From NCBI RefSeq assembly GCF_040954835.1, contig NC_090706.1:22763148-22827147 (forward strand): a stretch of DNA of 64,000 bases, given 5' to 3'. Below are positions 26,701-37,500 of the stretch, in pieces. Both the position numbers and the translations under genes were made by a program. The notes beneath the pieces were generated by a model, which was not told the DNA's origin, made no database searches, and saw nothing but the letters and a program-made list of their open reading frames with translations. How positions within the stretch are numbered: position 1 is the stretch's first letter; the number at the start of each line of letters is the position of its first letter. This stretch comes from Lepisosteus oculatus (taxonomy: Eukaryota; Chordata; Actinopteri; Semionotiformes; Lepisosteidae).

Positions 26701-27662
26701 ACTACAGAAGCATTCAATATAATGTGCTAATGCACAAATTGGTTTGTATAAATGACAGATGTACACGTAAGTATGAACTTTCCTTAAAAACCTCTCACCA
26801 AGTTATAGTTATAAAATTGGTATATTGAGTGCCCCATCACAGGCTGGCATCTCTGACTTGTCCCCTGTGCCCTAGAGTTCTGGCTCTGGCTCACTGATGT
26901 GTACTCTCACATACAATAAACCACATCTTGAATGAGTACTGCAATTCTTCTAAAAATATTAATCTTTTCACAAAGATTTCTGATTTATGATAAAATGACC
27001 ATACACAAATAGGAAAGAAATGGCCGTTCATGTTAAATTGTTGGCCTTCAACCTCATCTCTATAAAAGCAGAATATAAAATGTAAATGTAACTAAAAATA
27101 TAGCATCTCAGAGTGCATTTTTTCCCTATTAGGTATTTCATTGTCTGTCAGTGACTCTTCACAGGTAAATTAAGAATGAGGACCCAAGGAATTTTGACTC
27201 CAAATGAACAATCAGTGCTAGACAACGGAGGCAAATTACTCCATAACATCTGCCCTTCATTCCCAGATATGAATTACTCTAAAAAAACAAGTTATTTAAA
27301 ACTTCACCTTTTCTTTGCCAAATCATCCCATACAAAGAAAGTAAAAATAATAAAATTCTTCAGACTTACATTATTTCTCAGCTAACAAAAGTCTCCATCT
27401 CCATTGACATTATCACAGCATTAAGGCAAGTTACTGATAGAACTGGGTAGAGATAGAGCTGGAATTGCCAATGGCCATGTAATTTGTGGTTTTAAATGTT
27501 TGGAATGGTATCTGATTCCTTTTTAACTGTATCAGAAATAATTCACCATCTACTGTATACTGCTGAATTCACGCCACCTGTCTGCCTCACCATTAAACAA
27601 ACACCAGTTGGTGTCTAGAATACAACTAGCACACCAAGCCCATAACATTTGACATACAGTAC

Positions 27663-27732
27663 CTGGAGGGCAGGAACACTCTCGGTCCACATCTCTTACA
27701 GGTCGTAGCTTAGGCATCGCTTCATTTAACCT
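27663..27732 (-). CDS. col23a1: col23a1 exon 2: juxtamembrane linker to first collagen domain
   Basis: A 70-nt exon between a polypyrimidine/CCACAG acceptor (ends 27733) and a GTACTG donor (27662-27661). It opens in phase 0, joining exon 1, and reads RLNEAMPKLRPVRDVDRE then CSCPPG, with the last glycine codon split after its first base. The Cys-x-Cys-Pro-Pro-Gly end matches the human COL23A1 junction where the noncollagenous linker meets the first Gly-X-Y domain. I see no further Gly-X-Y exons in the window, so exon 3 onward lies to the left. Confidence 0.85.
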
Positions 27733-29532
27733 CTGTGGAGAAAAATAGCTCTTTAAAGAGGATAAAAAGTTTTGCTGTGCTGTAATATTTTTAGTCATTA
27801 ACTTATAAATCAAATGATCACATTACAAGTTTGTGTGATTAATATTGAGTAATATTAAGCAAACAATATAAACACAAACATTACCAATACATTTACTGTA
27901 ATGAAACGATGTAAAGTTCTGTATAATGTACGAGAAGAGATTCAGTAAAGGTTTATCTTTTTAAACTTGTTTTACAGCACCACTTAACACGCTGAACAAT
28001 TTACTGTGTTAAGTGTTAGACCACTTTTCGCATACCATACAGTAGGTCTTCCATTATTACTTCATTAAAAAAGCCAGTGTTCAATAATAATAATTTAGAC
28101 TAATGAAGAATAAAATACAAATAAACACAAATTTGTCTGTTGTGTAAACATCACTTGGACAATACTAATGCAATTACTGAAACTCCTTAAATTGAAAACA
28201 CTGTATTTAATAGTAGTGACATCAGCTTTATCAACAGTAGAATTTCCTTAGATATTCCATAAACTTATAAAGGTGTTACATTTTCATTCTTATACTATAA
28301 GATACAGGCCAATTATGTCTCTGCAACAAAGATTAATCTGTTGTTGTCAAGCCCTAAATGATTTTATAGCATGTTTCTAGTATTCATGTTAAGATAAGGA
28401 GAAATCTATCACTCAAACAAACATTTAAAATAACAATCATAACATGCTTGTAAACAGCTTAATACTTTTGAGTATAAAAGTCAAAATATTTAAATAAAAA
28501 ATTGGCCTATCCAGGATTTCGAACTCATGCTACTGAACTTCAAGTAGCTTTACCAACTACTGATAGGCACTACATAACTTCAATGTTTTTTATGGAAACA
28601 GTACGGGTTACGTTCAGTGATATCTACCATTCCTTTTGACATTTGATGTTTTGTTAAATTAGCGCTCTTATGCATAAACGTGTCAGGTGCGCCAAAACCC
28701 TATGAATTGATGTACATTACATGAGGGTGAATAATGAGATCATAGGCCCTCAATCGGTTGTGCGCTCGCACCATTTTGCTCCTCTCTCTAAATTTCTTAA
28801 TTCTGTTATAAACTATATGCAGGTATTCCGCAAAGACATTAAAAAATACAGATAGTTTCATAATCTGCGATGTTCGCAGCCTTTATAGCACATACTACAT
28901 ATCTTGCAGAAATAGCTTTTCCCATCTGCAATTTTTGCTTAATACGCTATCACCCGATAACACAGATAATTTGATCTTAAAGGTACTGATTTTTAAGCGT
29001 ACTTGACAAAGATGCTATATAAAACAGATGCCCGAATATTTGCTTTACACAGTTGAATGAATTATGGATTACGAATTTTAGAGAACTCCGGTGACCCTGG
29101 CTTAACATTTATGCAGGCCATGTAGATAAGCGAATGTTTGCATAATGAACTACAGTGGAGATGGTTAAATTTTAAATGTATGCAAAACAAGCTACTCTTA
29201 ATGAAATGTTACTGTAAAAGGGTTTTACAGGTTTACAGGGCTTAAGTTAATTGCCAATATCACATCAAGGTTTTTACCCTCACAGAACTGGAAGAATTAA
29301 GTTAGCTCGCGTTCTGAAACATAAGCAAATCGCATCTGTCAGGTGAGGTCATATTAATCGATTAACTACTTCTTTTAAAGTAGAAAAGGCTAATCTTCCA
29401 AGTACCTTTCGATGTTCCTTTATGGATAACTATATTTGATCACATCACAAAATGCACGTGACTGCATTTACGAAATATATTTAATATATGTGATGCTACA
29501 AATCATTCACCATTATAAAATTAAACCATTAC
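27733..29532 (-). other. col23a1: col23a1 intron 1
   Basis: 1.8 kb between exons 1 and 2, AT-rich, with no coding signal. It contains one tRNA-like sequence (28505-28568), listed separately. Confidence 0.8.
28505..28568 (-). pseudogene. tRNA-like sequence (degraded tRNA gene or SINE head)
   Basis: The 7-nt ends GCCTATC and GATAGGC pair perfectly and are followed by CA. A near-consensus B-box (GTTCGAAAT) and a D-arm-like TAGTTGGTAAAGCTA are present. At 64 nt it is too short for a cloverleaf: the anticodon and variable region is only about 15 nt. I do not call it a functional tRNA. Confidence 0.45.
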
Positions 29533-29835
29533 CTCTTGTATGAGTCTTTCAATCGTATCTTGAAGTACAGGTAATACGTTTCCATCTTCTCCGATGATTG
29601 TGGTTTCTGAAGGATGAAATACAGATCTTTTTTCCATCTCCAAATCGTTCACCCTGTTTTCCAACTGGTATGCTTTGAAACTCACAAAAAAACAAAATGC
29701 TAAGGAGCTCAGTGATAATATGAAACACAGAACTGTAGGTAGCGCCACCAAACATCTAAACAGGAGAGATCTGTGGGCACTTTTGTGAATCTCTGCGTTT
29801 TTTTCTCCGTTTAATTTCTCTGTAGAATCCATCAT
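29533..29835 (-). CDS. col23a1: col23a1 exon 1: N-terminus of collagen alpha-1(XXIII) chain
   Basis: First coding exon of a type II transmembrane collagen. The start is ATG at 29835-29833, followed at once by a second ATG; I kept the upstream one. The 101 residues show a short charged cytoplasmic head (about 1-24), one hydrophobic membrane segment (about 25-51, core CLVALPTVLCFILSLSSLAF), then an extracellular stretch starting LENRVNDLEMEK that looks like the short coiled coil that starts trimer formation. The exon ends in phase 0 at GAG followed by a GTAATG donor, and its last residues (ERLIQE) align with the ERLLRE end of human COL23A1 exon 1. Type XXIII collagen is a homotrimeric cell-surface protein that can be shed; the head/membrane/coil layout is shared with collagens XIII and XXV, but the exon 2 match and the linkage to clk4 favour XXIII. 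Confidence 0.9.
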
Positions 29836-32512
29836 TGCGGTGATTTCAGGATAAACTGGCGCTGATATCTTTCCTTCTGGAGGAATGTCTTTGTAACTTT
29901 TGACTTCGGAACTTTAAACAAATGTTAGAAAAAATGTAAGATTACTTTTTTTAAATGAATTTGTCGCGCTGGCTGCAGAGATCAAGAGTTTGTAACACGC
30001 AGAGCTCCGCACTGCGCTCAGTTCTGACTCTGGGTATTCTAACCAGCTGTGAGAAATTTGGAATTATATGAGTGAAGCTGTGTCTGATCACTCAGGTTAA
30101 GCTTTCGCTCAAGTGAAGTAGAACCAGAGCCAGTCAATTTACTTTATGCAAAATTAGAAGTCTGGCCAGTTGGTGATGCGACCGCCCCGACAACCACGTG
30201 GGGAAGGAGTAGAAAAATAAAATCAGATGTTCCCTTCTACATAATTCCCACACTGTTATCATATAACTTCTATAAAAAATAAGTCTATTCCGTATTCCAG
30301 GTATTTCGCAAACTAAATAGCAGCACATTTTAAAGATTGTATTATTGGATACGTTCTACAGTACAGATTGAAGAAACACATGTGTTCTCTGTATTAAATA
30401 ACTAAATAACATAAAAACAGTAATGAATTTGGAAAACTGCAATCCCGATCGTCACTTTGACCTTTTCTGGAAAAGTAACAGCCTTTTTATTTCTCGTTTC
30501 TCCGCTGCACGTACATATTATTTATTATTCGAATTAAGTTAATGAAAAGTCTTCATTTGATGAAAGATTTTCATTTGATTATATATGTACATATTTGTAT
30601 TTATAAAAGTTGTTTAATCTTTTACACAATCGCCATACATTTCAGAATCAATGCACGTATTGGTAGCAAAAGTTAATTAAAACATCAGATTTTAAACGAC
30701 CAGTAGTATTTATTTTCTGTACCCTTTAGGTTCATTGAATACAGCAAACTTTCAGAAAATCGAATTTTTTAATGAAAGTTGCAAAACAGCATTTCCTTGA
30801 TGCATGAACCCTTTATCCAAAAGCTTAAATGTATCCATCCCCCACTCCCGATGTAAGATAAATCGCCAGACGGACGTAGGCATCCCCGCTGTTTCCCACC
30901 AGTGCGCCTGCTTGGAAGTGCTATTAAAATAAACCTTAAAAATCGTATCTCAAAAAGTGTGATGTAGACTTTCATAGACGGGAAGGAATTTCGGAAGTCT
31001 TTCACAAAGAACTGAACGCTAGCGAACTTTGTACGCAAAGGTGATGTCGGTAGCAATATTTTTAGAAGTCTGAGCAGAGATCATTGTTTAAACCACATAG
31101 TCAGAAATCAAATCTAACATGATTCTGTCACAAATTTCCTCTTAAAAAATTCAAAGTGGAGCTGTTTGCTCCATTAAACGAGCGAAGAAAAATATAAGAG
31201 AAAGAAATTTCAATTAAAGTAAGTTACTATTATAACTAGTTTCCAGTTGTTTCCATTTTCATACCAGCGTCATATATTGCTATTATTCTTTCGAAACAGA
31301 GGCATGTAACATGAAAATTCATTACTTCAGGAAGAATTCGAAATCATCCAGGGTCTTGAAATGACTTGAAAGAGAATAGCCTATTCCTGTTGGGAAAGTA
31401 TGTTGGAGCAGAAATTATATTTTCTTTTTCCTCATGTGTATTCTTTGGTACTGAAGTTACGTAGGCGAACAAGAAAACGGCAGTTTACGTTGAGGTTTTG
31501 TGACTAGTACTGATACACTTTCAGGAGATATCTCAGTTCATACCCTGAGCGTCCCAAAAGATATGCAACACATTTAACTGTAAAACGTCAGGCAAGCGCA
31601 TATCAGGCAAATTTCTTGCAGGGATCAGGATTAATTGTTTTACATGTTTTATTTTGGTTTTATTGTTTTGCTTCTGTTTTGGACTTCTGTGGGAGAAGCC
31701 AGACACATTTCCATAGCAGTGGACAATAAAGTACTGTATTTATATTTAAAGAAGGGAGCAGTCCCACCACCATCAGCAACCTCCTGCTTGTTGCTTTTAT
31801 CCAAAAACGAACATTCCATTTTTAAATTACATTGAAAACATGGGATATCAAAGAAAACAGTATCAGTAAAGCCATGAACAAGCCACCAGGGTTCCAGGAC
31901 AAAAATTTATGTGGATCAGTGTCACATTTTAAAACGGAGGCCTAGGAGCTTTTATGGATGTTTTCTCCTCTGGAACTAGTCCCTTTTCAAATTAAAACTG
32001 CACATTACACTTTCAAATAAATCTCAAGAGCATACAATTTTCTGCAGAAAACGGGAAAACTGAGAAAGAAGACATTTCCCATTTAGAAAATAATCAGAAG
32101 TGGTATTTTTCTAGACTTCCAGTGGAAGTCTATTAGTGCCAACTCAATGTTCATCGATACGGATCAAAACGCTTGATTTGTTTTTACTTATGTAGGACAT
32201 CATTAGTGCCCTCTAGCGGACAGTTTTCCAGCTTTCGTTTAATAAATGTACATGCGTTTATGTTCACTTCGTCTCAATATACTGTGTACACACAATACAT
32301 ATTATATAAATCATTTTGTCCATTTAACTACTGAACTTAATTAGGAAACGTTTAAAAATCCACGTTAAATAATTTGTGTTCTTATCTCCAATGAACACTG
32401 GTAATACCAACACGTTAGACTGCTGCCATCTGCTGTATAATCATGTTAGGTGTCGTTTGTAGTTGTGCAATACATTGAAATTGGGCAATACCAGCGTCTG
32501 GCCTCTTTTAAA
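29836..32512. other. 5' UTR/upstream region of col23a1 and intergenic spacer
   Basis: The col23a1 promoter and 5' UTR must lie just right of 29835, but I see no TATA box at a fitting distance and cannot place the transcription start. There are some CpG-containing stretches at about 29960-30030. From about 30100 to 32512 the sequence is AT-rich and without a supported gene. Confidence 0.5.
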
Positions 32513-32520
32513 GTCTAGTG

Positions 32521-33869
32521 CAGTGGTTCTCAAACTTTTTGGACCAAGTACCACCCCTAACCCAACCAAAGCATCCAAGTACAACCTACAAGTCATCTTC
32601 TTATAGGGACCCCAGAAATTCTCAATGACCAACATGAGCGTGCGTGCACACACACATACATATAATAAATATTGTAATAACGTGGCTTCTCAAAGTGTTT
32701 GACAGGAAAAAAAAACATTAACAACAACTAATAAAAAAGTACCATTTCAGTGAGAGGGATGAGCCTGTTTAGTTGAGCAAAGCAGATGTGAATTAATTTT
32801 TCGAGCCTTGATACAATTCACAACAGAGTCTAACAGATATTAAATCGTCAGGCATTTTCTTGACGGCAAAGGTCTCGCGGTGGATGTTGTAATGCGTACA
32901 TTAATTTCTGGAGCAACCTCTCTAATTCTTGCAACTACACCGTTATGTCGGCTTGTCATTGCTCTAGCACCGTCTGTACAAACTCAGACGCATTTTATCC
33001 AGTCGAGGCTATTCTCTTCGATAAATTCATTCAGAAGCTGAAATATGTGCTCTCCTGTAGTTCCTGTTGGTAGCGGTTTACAGAACAGAAAGTCTTCATG
33101 GGACATACCCTCAAACTTGTATCTAAAGTAAACGAGCAAATTGGCCAAATCGACTACAGACTCAGTGTACTTTTGATATAATCCTTCATTTCAATAATTC
33201 TATGAATGACTGTGTCTTTCAGGGAGAGGGGGGCAGCATGTCGAGCTGTTTAGCAGCCTTTTCTCTACACATAATACGTGTCAGCTCTTTTGCCAACGGT
33301 AAATAAGGTTCTTAAACAGTGTACTGTAGTTTACCTGCTTTAACAATCCGCAAGCTCGCATTTTTCCGCGTTTCCGTTTTTCTTTCCGTATTTAAAGTTT
33401 TTATTTCATGCGCATGGGAGCGAAACAGAGACGCTCGGTGTATTTTTCTCAAATTGGAACAGTTCTTAAATATTTTTCTGTTATCACGCTTTCGTGTGCT
33501 CACAAGATTACCTGCGTTCGTAGCCCGTATTTCTATGCATTCCTGTGTTTACAAAGTTAGCATTGTTCTAAAACCAGGCACATTCTCCTTTCTCCCTATT
33601 TGCTGGAGATATAGTAGCTTTTTTTAAATACAATTGGTCATTTGCGTCCGTAGCATGCATTCCTATAGAGTGGTATAAAATTACAGAGTATCTCTTGTGT
33701 CCACTGAACTATTAGCGCGCACTGTATCGTAGTACGTAGGCTGCGTATTCGACACGTATTAAAACACAAAATATGAAAACCCGTCCCGATTTTTCAGCGC
33801 ACACGACACAGTTCCAGGGTCATTTGGCGTACCACTGCCGGTACGTGTACCACAGTTTGAGAACCACTG
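32521..33869 (-). mobile_element. hAT-ZBED transposon, internally decayed, with 8-bp TSD
   Basis: Ends CAGTGGTTCTCAAACTTTTT and ...CAGTTTGAGAACCACTG are the classic terminal repeats of ZBED5/Charlie-type hAT elements. Perfect 8-bp duplications GTCTAGTG flank it (32513-32520, 33870-33877). On the minus strand a transposase piece reads VCTDGARAMTSRHNGVVARI (about 32890-32990). No intact ORF remains. Confidence 0.85.
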
Positions 33870-34315
33870 GTCTAGTGTGACGAAGTGGGTTTTAAGCAAC
33901 TATGTGGAAAGATCCCTGCCTAATGTTAATTTAAACGAGATTTTCAAGCACTTTTATGACCTCCTCCAGAATTTTACACCAATGTAGTTTAATAGCAAAT
34001 CCTGGATAAAATACTAGTTAGTAAATATTCAGCTGGGTATTCTACTGCTGCAGTGTCAAGAAAATGTCAGGACTGAACTATGTTTAATGGAAATATGTTG
34101 TGGGTGGGTAAGTTTTAAAAAGACTCAACTGCCTGTCCAACTTTACCAAAGTGTATGGCAAGAAGAATGCCATCGTGCACCGCAGAACAGAATGTCACTG
34201 GAAAATTTATTCATAATAAAGTTCCAACTGGAAATCAAATTTCAAAAACATCCTATGCTGAAAACTTAACTCATTTCAAAATAAAAACAAATGAAGATTA
34301 GGCAGCTCATTTGCA

Positions 34316-34321
34316 TTTATT
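34316..34321 (-). terminator. clk4: clk4 candidate polyadenylation signal
   Basis: AATAAA on the minus strand 208 nt after the clk4 stop codon, the first canonical hexamer downstream. It implies a 3' UTR of about 230 nt ending near 34290-34305. Confidence 0.55.
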
Positions 34322-34528
34322 GTGAAATTCATACTTCAAAAAGGTACAAACCTACTTTAGATGTAAAACAAGGGAAAAATTAAAAAGCTTAACCAATTAC
34401 AGCATTAAATATTTATACACAGTAAGTTAACAATAACAACATAACAGTGATCACTGTGTGGCAGACTGATGCAGTCCACTGAAGTCTCTCCTGGAGAATG
34501 TATAATGTTGGATATTTCAGTACAGACT

Positions 34529-37500
34529 TTACTTCCTCTTTCCCTTCCTTATGGGGTCAAAAAAGGGATGTTTCAGTGCTTGGTCCAGGGAAATTCTTTT
34601 TGAAAAATCATATTCCAGCATTTTACCAATCAGATCAAAAAGCTGTTCATGCTCTAAACTTTTAGAAGCCATGTATTGCTGAAAGAAAGGAAGGGAAAAA
34701 TTTAATTATACACCATCTTCAACATACCAACTATAGAACTCCAGACACCACGCATCACCATGCAAACCAAAACCTACAAAAAGAAGTTCTTACCTTAAGA
34801 GGCCTGCAATGCTTCCTAACATATCTGCCTGCAGAACTGTGCTCATCCCAATCAAGTCTGTCATGATGTACATATCTTCGCTTCCTTTAAAAAAAAAGGA
34901 AAAATGCATCAGTATTTAATTCAGAAAAACTACCCGAATAAGTTAATTTCCCCCTTCCACGTGACAGAACAGATGCTGCAGCATGTCTTAACTTAAGAGA
35001 ACAAAAGTGTTCTAACAAACCTTTCTTTCCGAGTTGGACAAAGCTCTCCAAAACACTAACTGTGGAATGTTAGATCCCAATTCAAAGACCTCACCTAGTT
35101 TTCTGCAACATGTGCGTTGGTATTGGTCCCAGTACTCTCTCCATCATAGCAAGGTGTTCCTTGCTGTCATGTGTCTGTAACAGAACACAAGTATAAATAC
35201 TTCCTTTAAGAACAGCTATCACTGCTACAAGATAAATGTATCTAAATTCAAGAACTGTTGTACTTTAACTTACATAACTCACCTGAAACAGAGTTAATCC
35301 AAGATAATATTCAATTAAAATGCAACCAAGACTCCAGACATCACAAGCCTGATTCCATCCCAGTTCTAGAAAAAACAAAACAGGACTCTTACTTTACAGC
35401 TATTTTAAATACTTTAAAGACCTCATACCAATAATTATCAGGTGAAGGCTTTAAATCTTACAATAAATTACTATAATAAAGCATTCAAATGAAATAAATG
35501 TAATAAGGCTGTATTTGGGGGAAAAAAGTTTTGAAATGATAGGACCCCAAAGGTACAGTTAACTATTTTGTAATGATCTGTCACTTACCAAGAATGACCT
35601 CAGGGGCTCTGTAGTGCCTGGTTGACACCACTGACGTGTGGTGCTCATGGTCATACGTTGCATTACCAAAATCCACAACTTTCACATCAGGATTCTTCAG
35701 GGTTCTTTCATCACGTTTCTGAAACAATAATAAATGAAATAAGAACACTACCCCATCTTCTTTGAAACAACACTAGGCTACCAAAACAGAGACTTACCAT
35801 TCTGGGATTGTACTCCATGTAATAATCAGAATTCACAAAAAGAATATTCTCTGGCTTCAGGTCAGTGTGAGTGAGCTTGCTCCGATGTATAACTAAAAAA
35901 GAAAGGCAACACCCAACTTTATATATTATACAAGAAACACCCCTGGCCCCCAACTGTGAATAGGTTTTCAAAATAAAAATGTGAACAACTTGGATAAATT
36001 ATTCACTGTAGTGTAAAATACTCACAGCGGACAGCTCTGAAAATCTGGTATGTCATCTCTCTGATCTGGTCCATTGGAAATGGCATAAAGCCATTTTCCT
36101 TCAAGAAGTCATAGGTGCTCAGTCCCAGCAATTCAAACACTATACAAATATGGCCATGGTGATCAAACCAATCCAGCATTCTTACACAAGCACTGTAACA
36201 AAAAAAAAACCATCATGAATTCATGGAAGTACAAAAAAGGACGCAAGATGACAGATATTTAACAGTGGAAACTTACTATTTTCTGTCACAGTCAAGAGAA
36301 TTTATCTGCTCCAACACTTCAACTTCAGATACTGCTGCTTCCCGATATCGATCAAAATTTTTTATAATCTTCAGTGCTACACGAGCACCCCCTCTGCAAC
36401 AAGAATACGCACAAAACAGTCAACAAAAAATAAAAATGAGGGACCATTGGGAAACCAGCAAATATCAGGCTTGTATAGAACACTTAGGTCTCCAAAAAAC
36501 AGTTTAAAAACCTAACATGGAATATTAAATTATGCCATATTAAAGTATACAGTCTACAACAATCACATCAATGCAACAGTGAAATTACTTACTTCTCATG
36601 ATCAATGCATTCAACGACTTTTCCAAAGGCTCCTTCTCCTAAAGTGCACACAATTTCATCTAAAGGGATAAAACATAATAGTTAGTGTCATCTAGCAAAA
36701 CTATTTGTAATCACATCATCAAAAGGACTATTAAAAGTATGTTATACTAGCATTCTTTTCAGTTTGCTAATGACTATTTTTGCTTAAGTATTTAGCATTA
36801 CATGATTGTTGAAGCCTTAACAAAAAGTGTTTCTGCAGTAGACAAACAATTAGGTTAGCTATAATATTGTTAATACTAGAAAAGCATTTATTCAAAGAAC
36901 GTAAATAAACATTTTTAAACAAATCCCTATCAAACCCCCCACTTTATCCTACGCTAACATTTTTCCGAAAAGTAAAAAATTGGTACAAAAATATTCTATA
37001 CATCTTGCTCTTAGCACGTCTCCACTGTGATAGATCAGGTGACCCTCCTCATCATCCTCAAAACTCCTGGATCTTTTCCTGCGATGACTCCTCTGGATAG
37101 GTCAACCAGGCCGCAACATCATAAACCAGAGTGAATTCAGGGCAGAACGCGCCATTCATTCATTCAGCGGGGAGATATTCAGGCATTCAGATAACGCGCC
37201 AGGCCACGGGAGGTTGGCAGGAGCAATTTCAAATTCATCCCCCAGAAATGCACAGGGCCACATAGTTTGTGTTACAGAAGAAAGACATGGCAACAAATTT
37301 TCAGATAATTCTCAAAATGGCATGGTAACACAAGCATCAAAACAATTTCATTTTACACAGTTATGCGTTTTATGCATTTTAAACAGTTATGCTTCTTCTG
37401 AGATGGAGATCTTCATTGTAAATTCTCTTAAATAAGGATTTTTCATGAGGAGACATTCACAAGTTTACTTTAATAAACAAATGGTCTTCCCTTTTCATTT

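Larger units (their letters stand above)
1..27662 (-). other. col23a1: col23a1 intron 2 (3' end outside the window)
   Basis: At least 27.6 kb with no collagen-type exon on the minus strand and no credible ORF on the plus strand. Very long 5' introns are usual for COL23A1. Apart from the repeats listed separately I see only AT-rich unique sequence. The stretches 1-2540, 5111-8600, 10200-12880, 13140-15010, 16545-19940, 22600-23180 and 23800-27660 contain nothing I can name. Confidence 0.7.

Noticed and set aside
1..27660. Possible further col23a1 Gly-X-Y exons
   Set aside because: I scanned the minus strand for runs of glycine codons every third position and found none; small exons could still be missed by eye.
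29549..29755. 68-residue ORF overlapping col23a1 exon 1
   Set aside because: Alternative frame of the same exon; lacks the membrane/coil pattern and the match to COL23A1.
35711..35971. 86-residue minus-strand ORF containing [10 protein letters not shown]
   Set aside because: It is a clk4 kinase exon (35798-35892) read through into both introns, not a separate protein.
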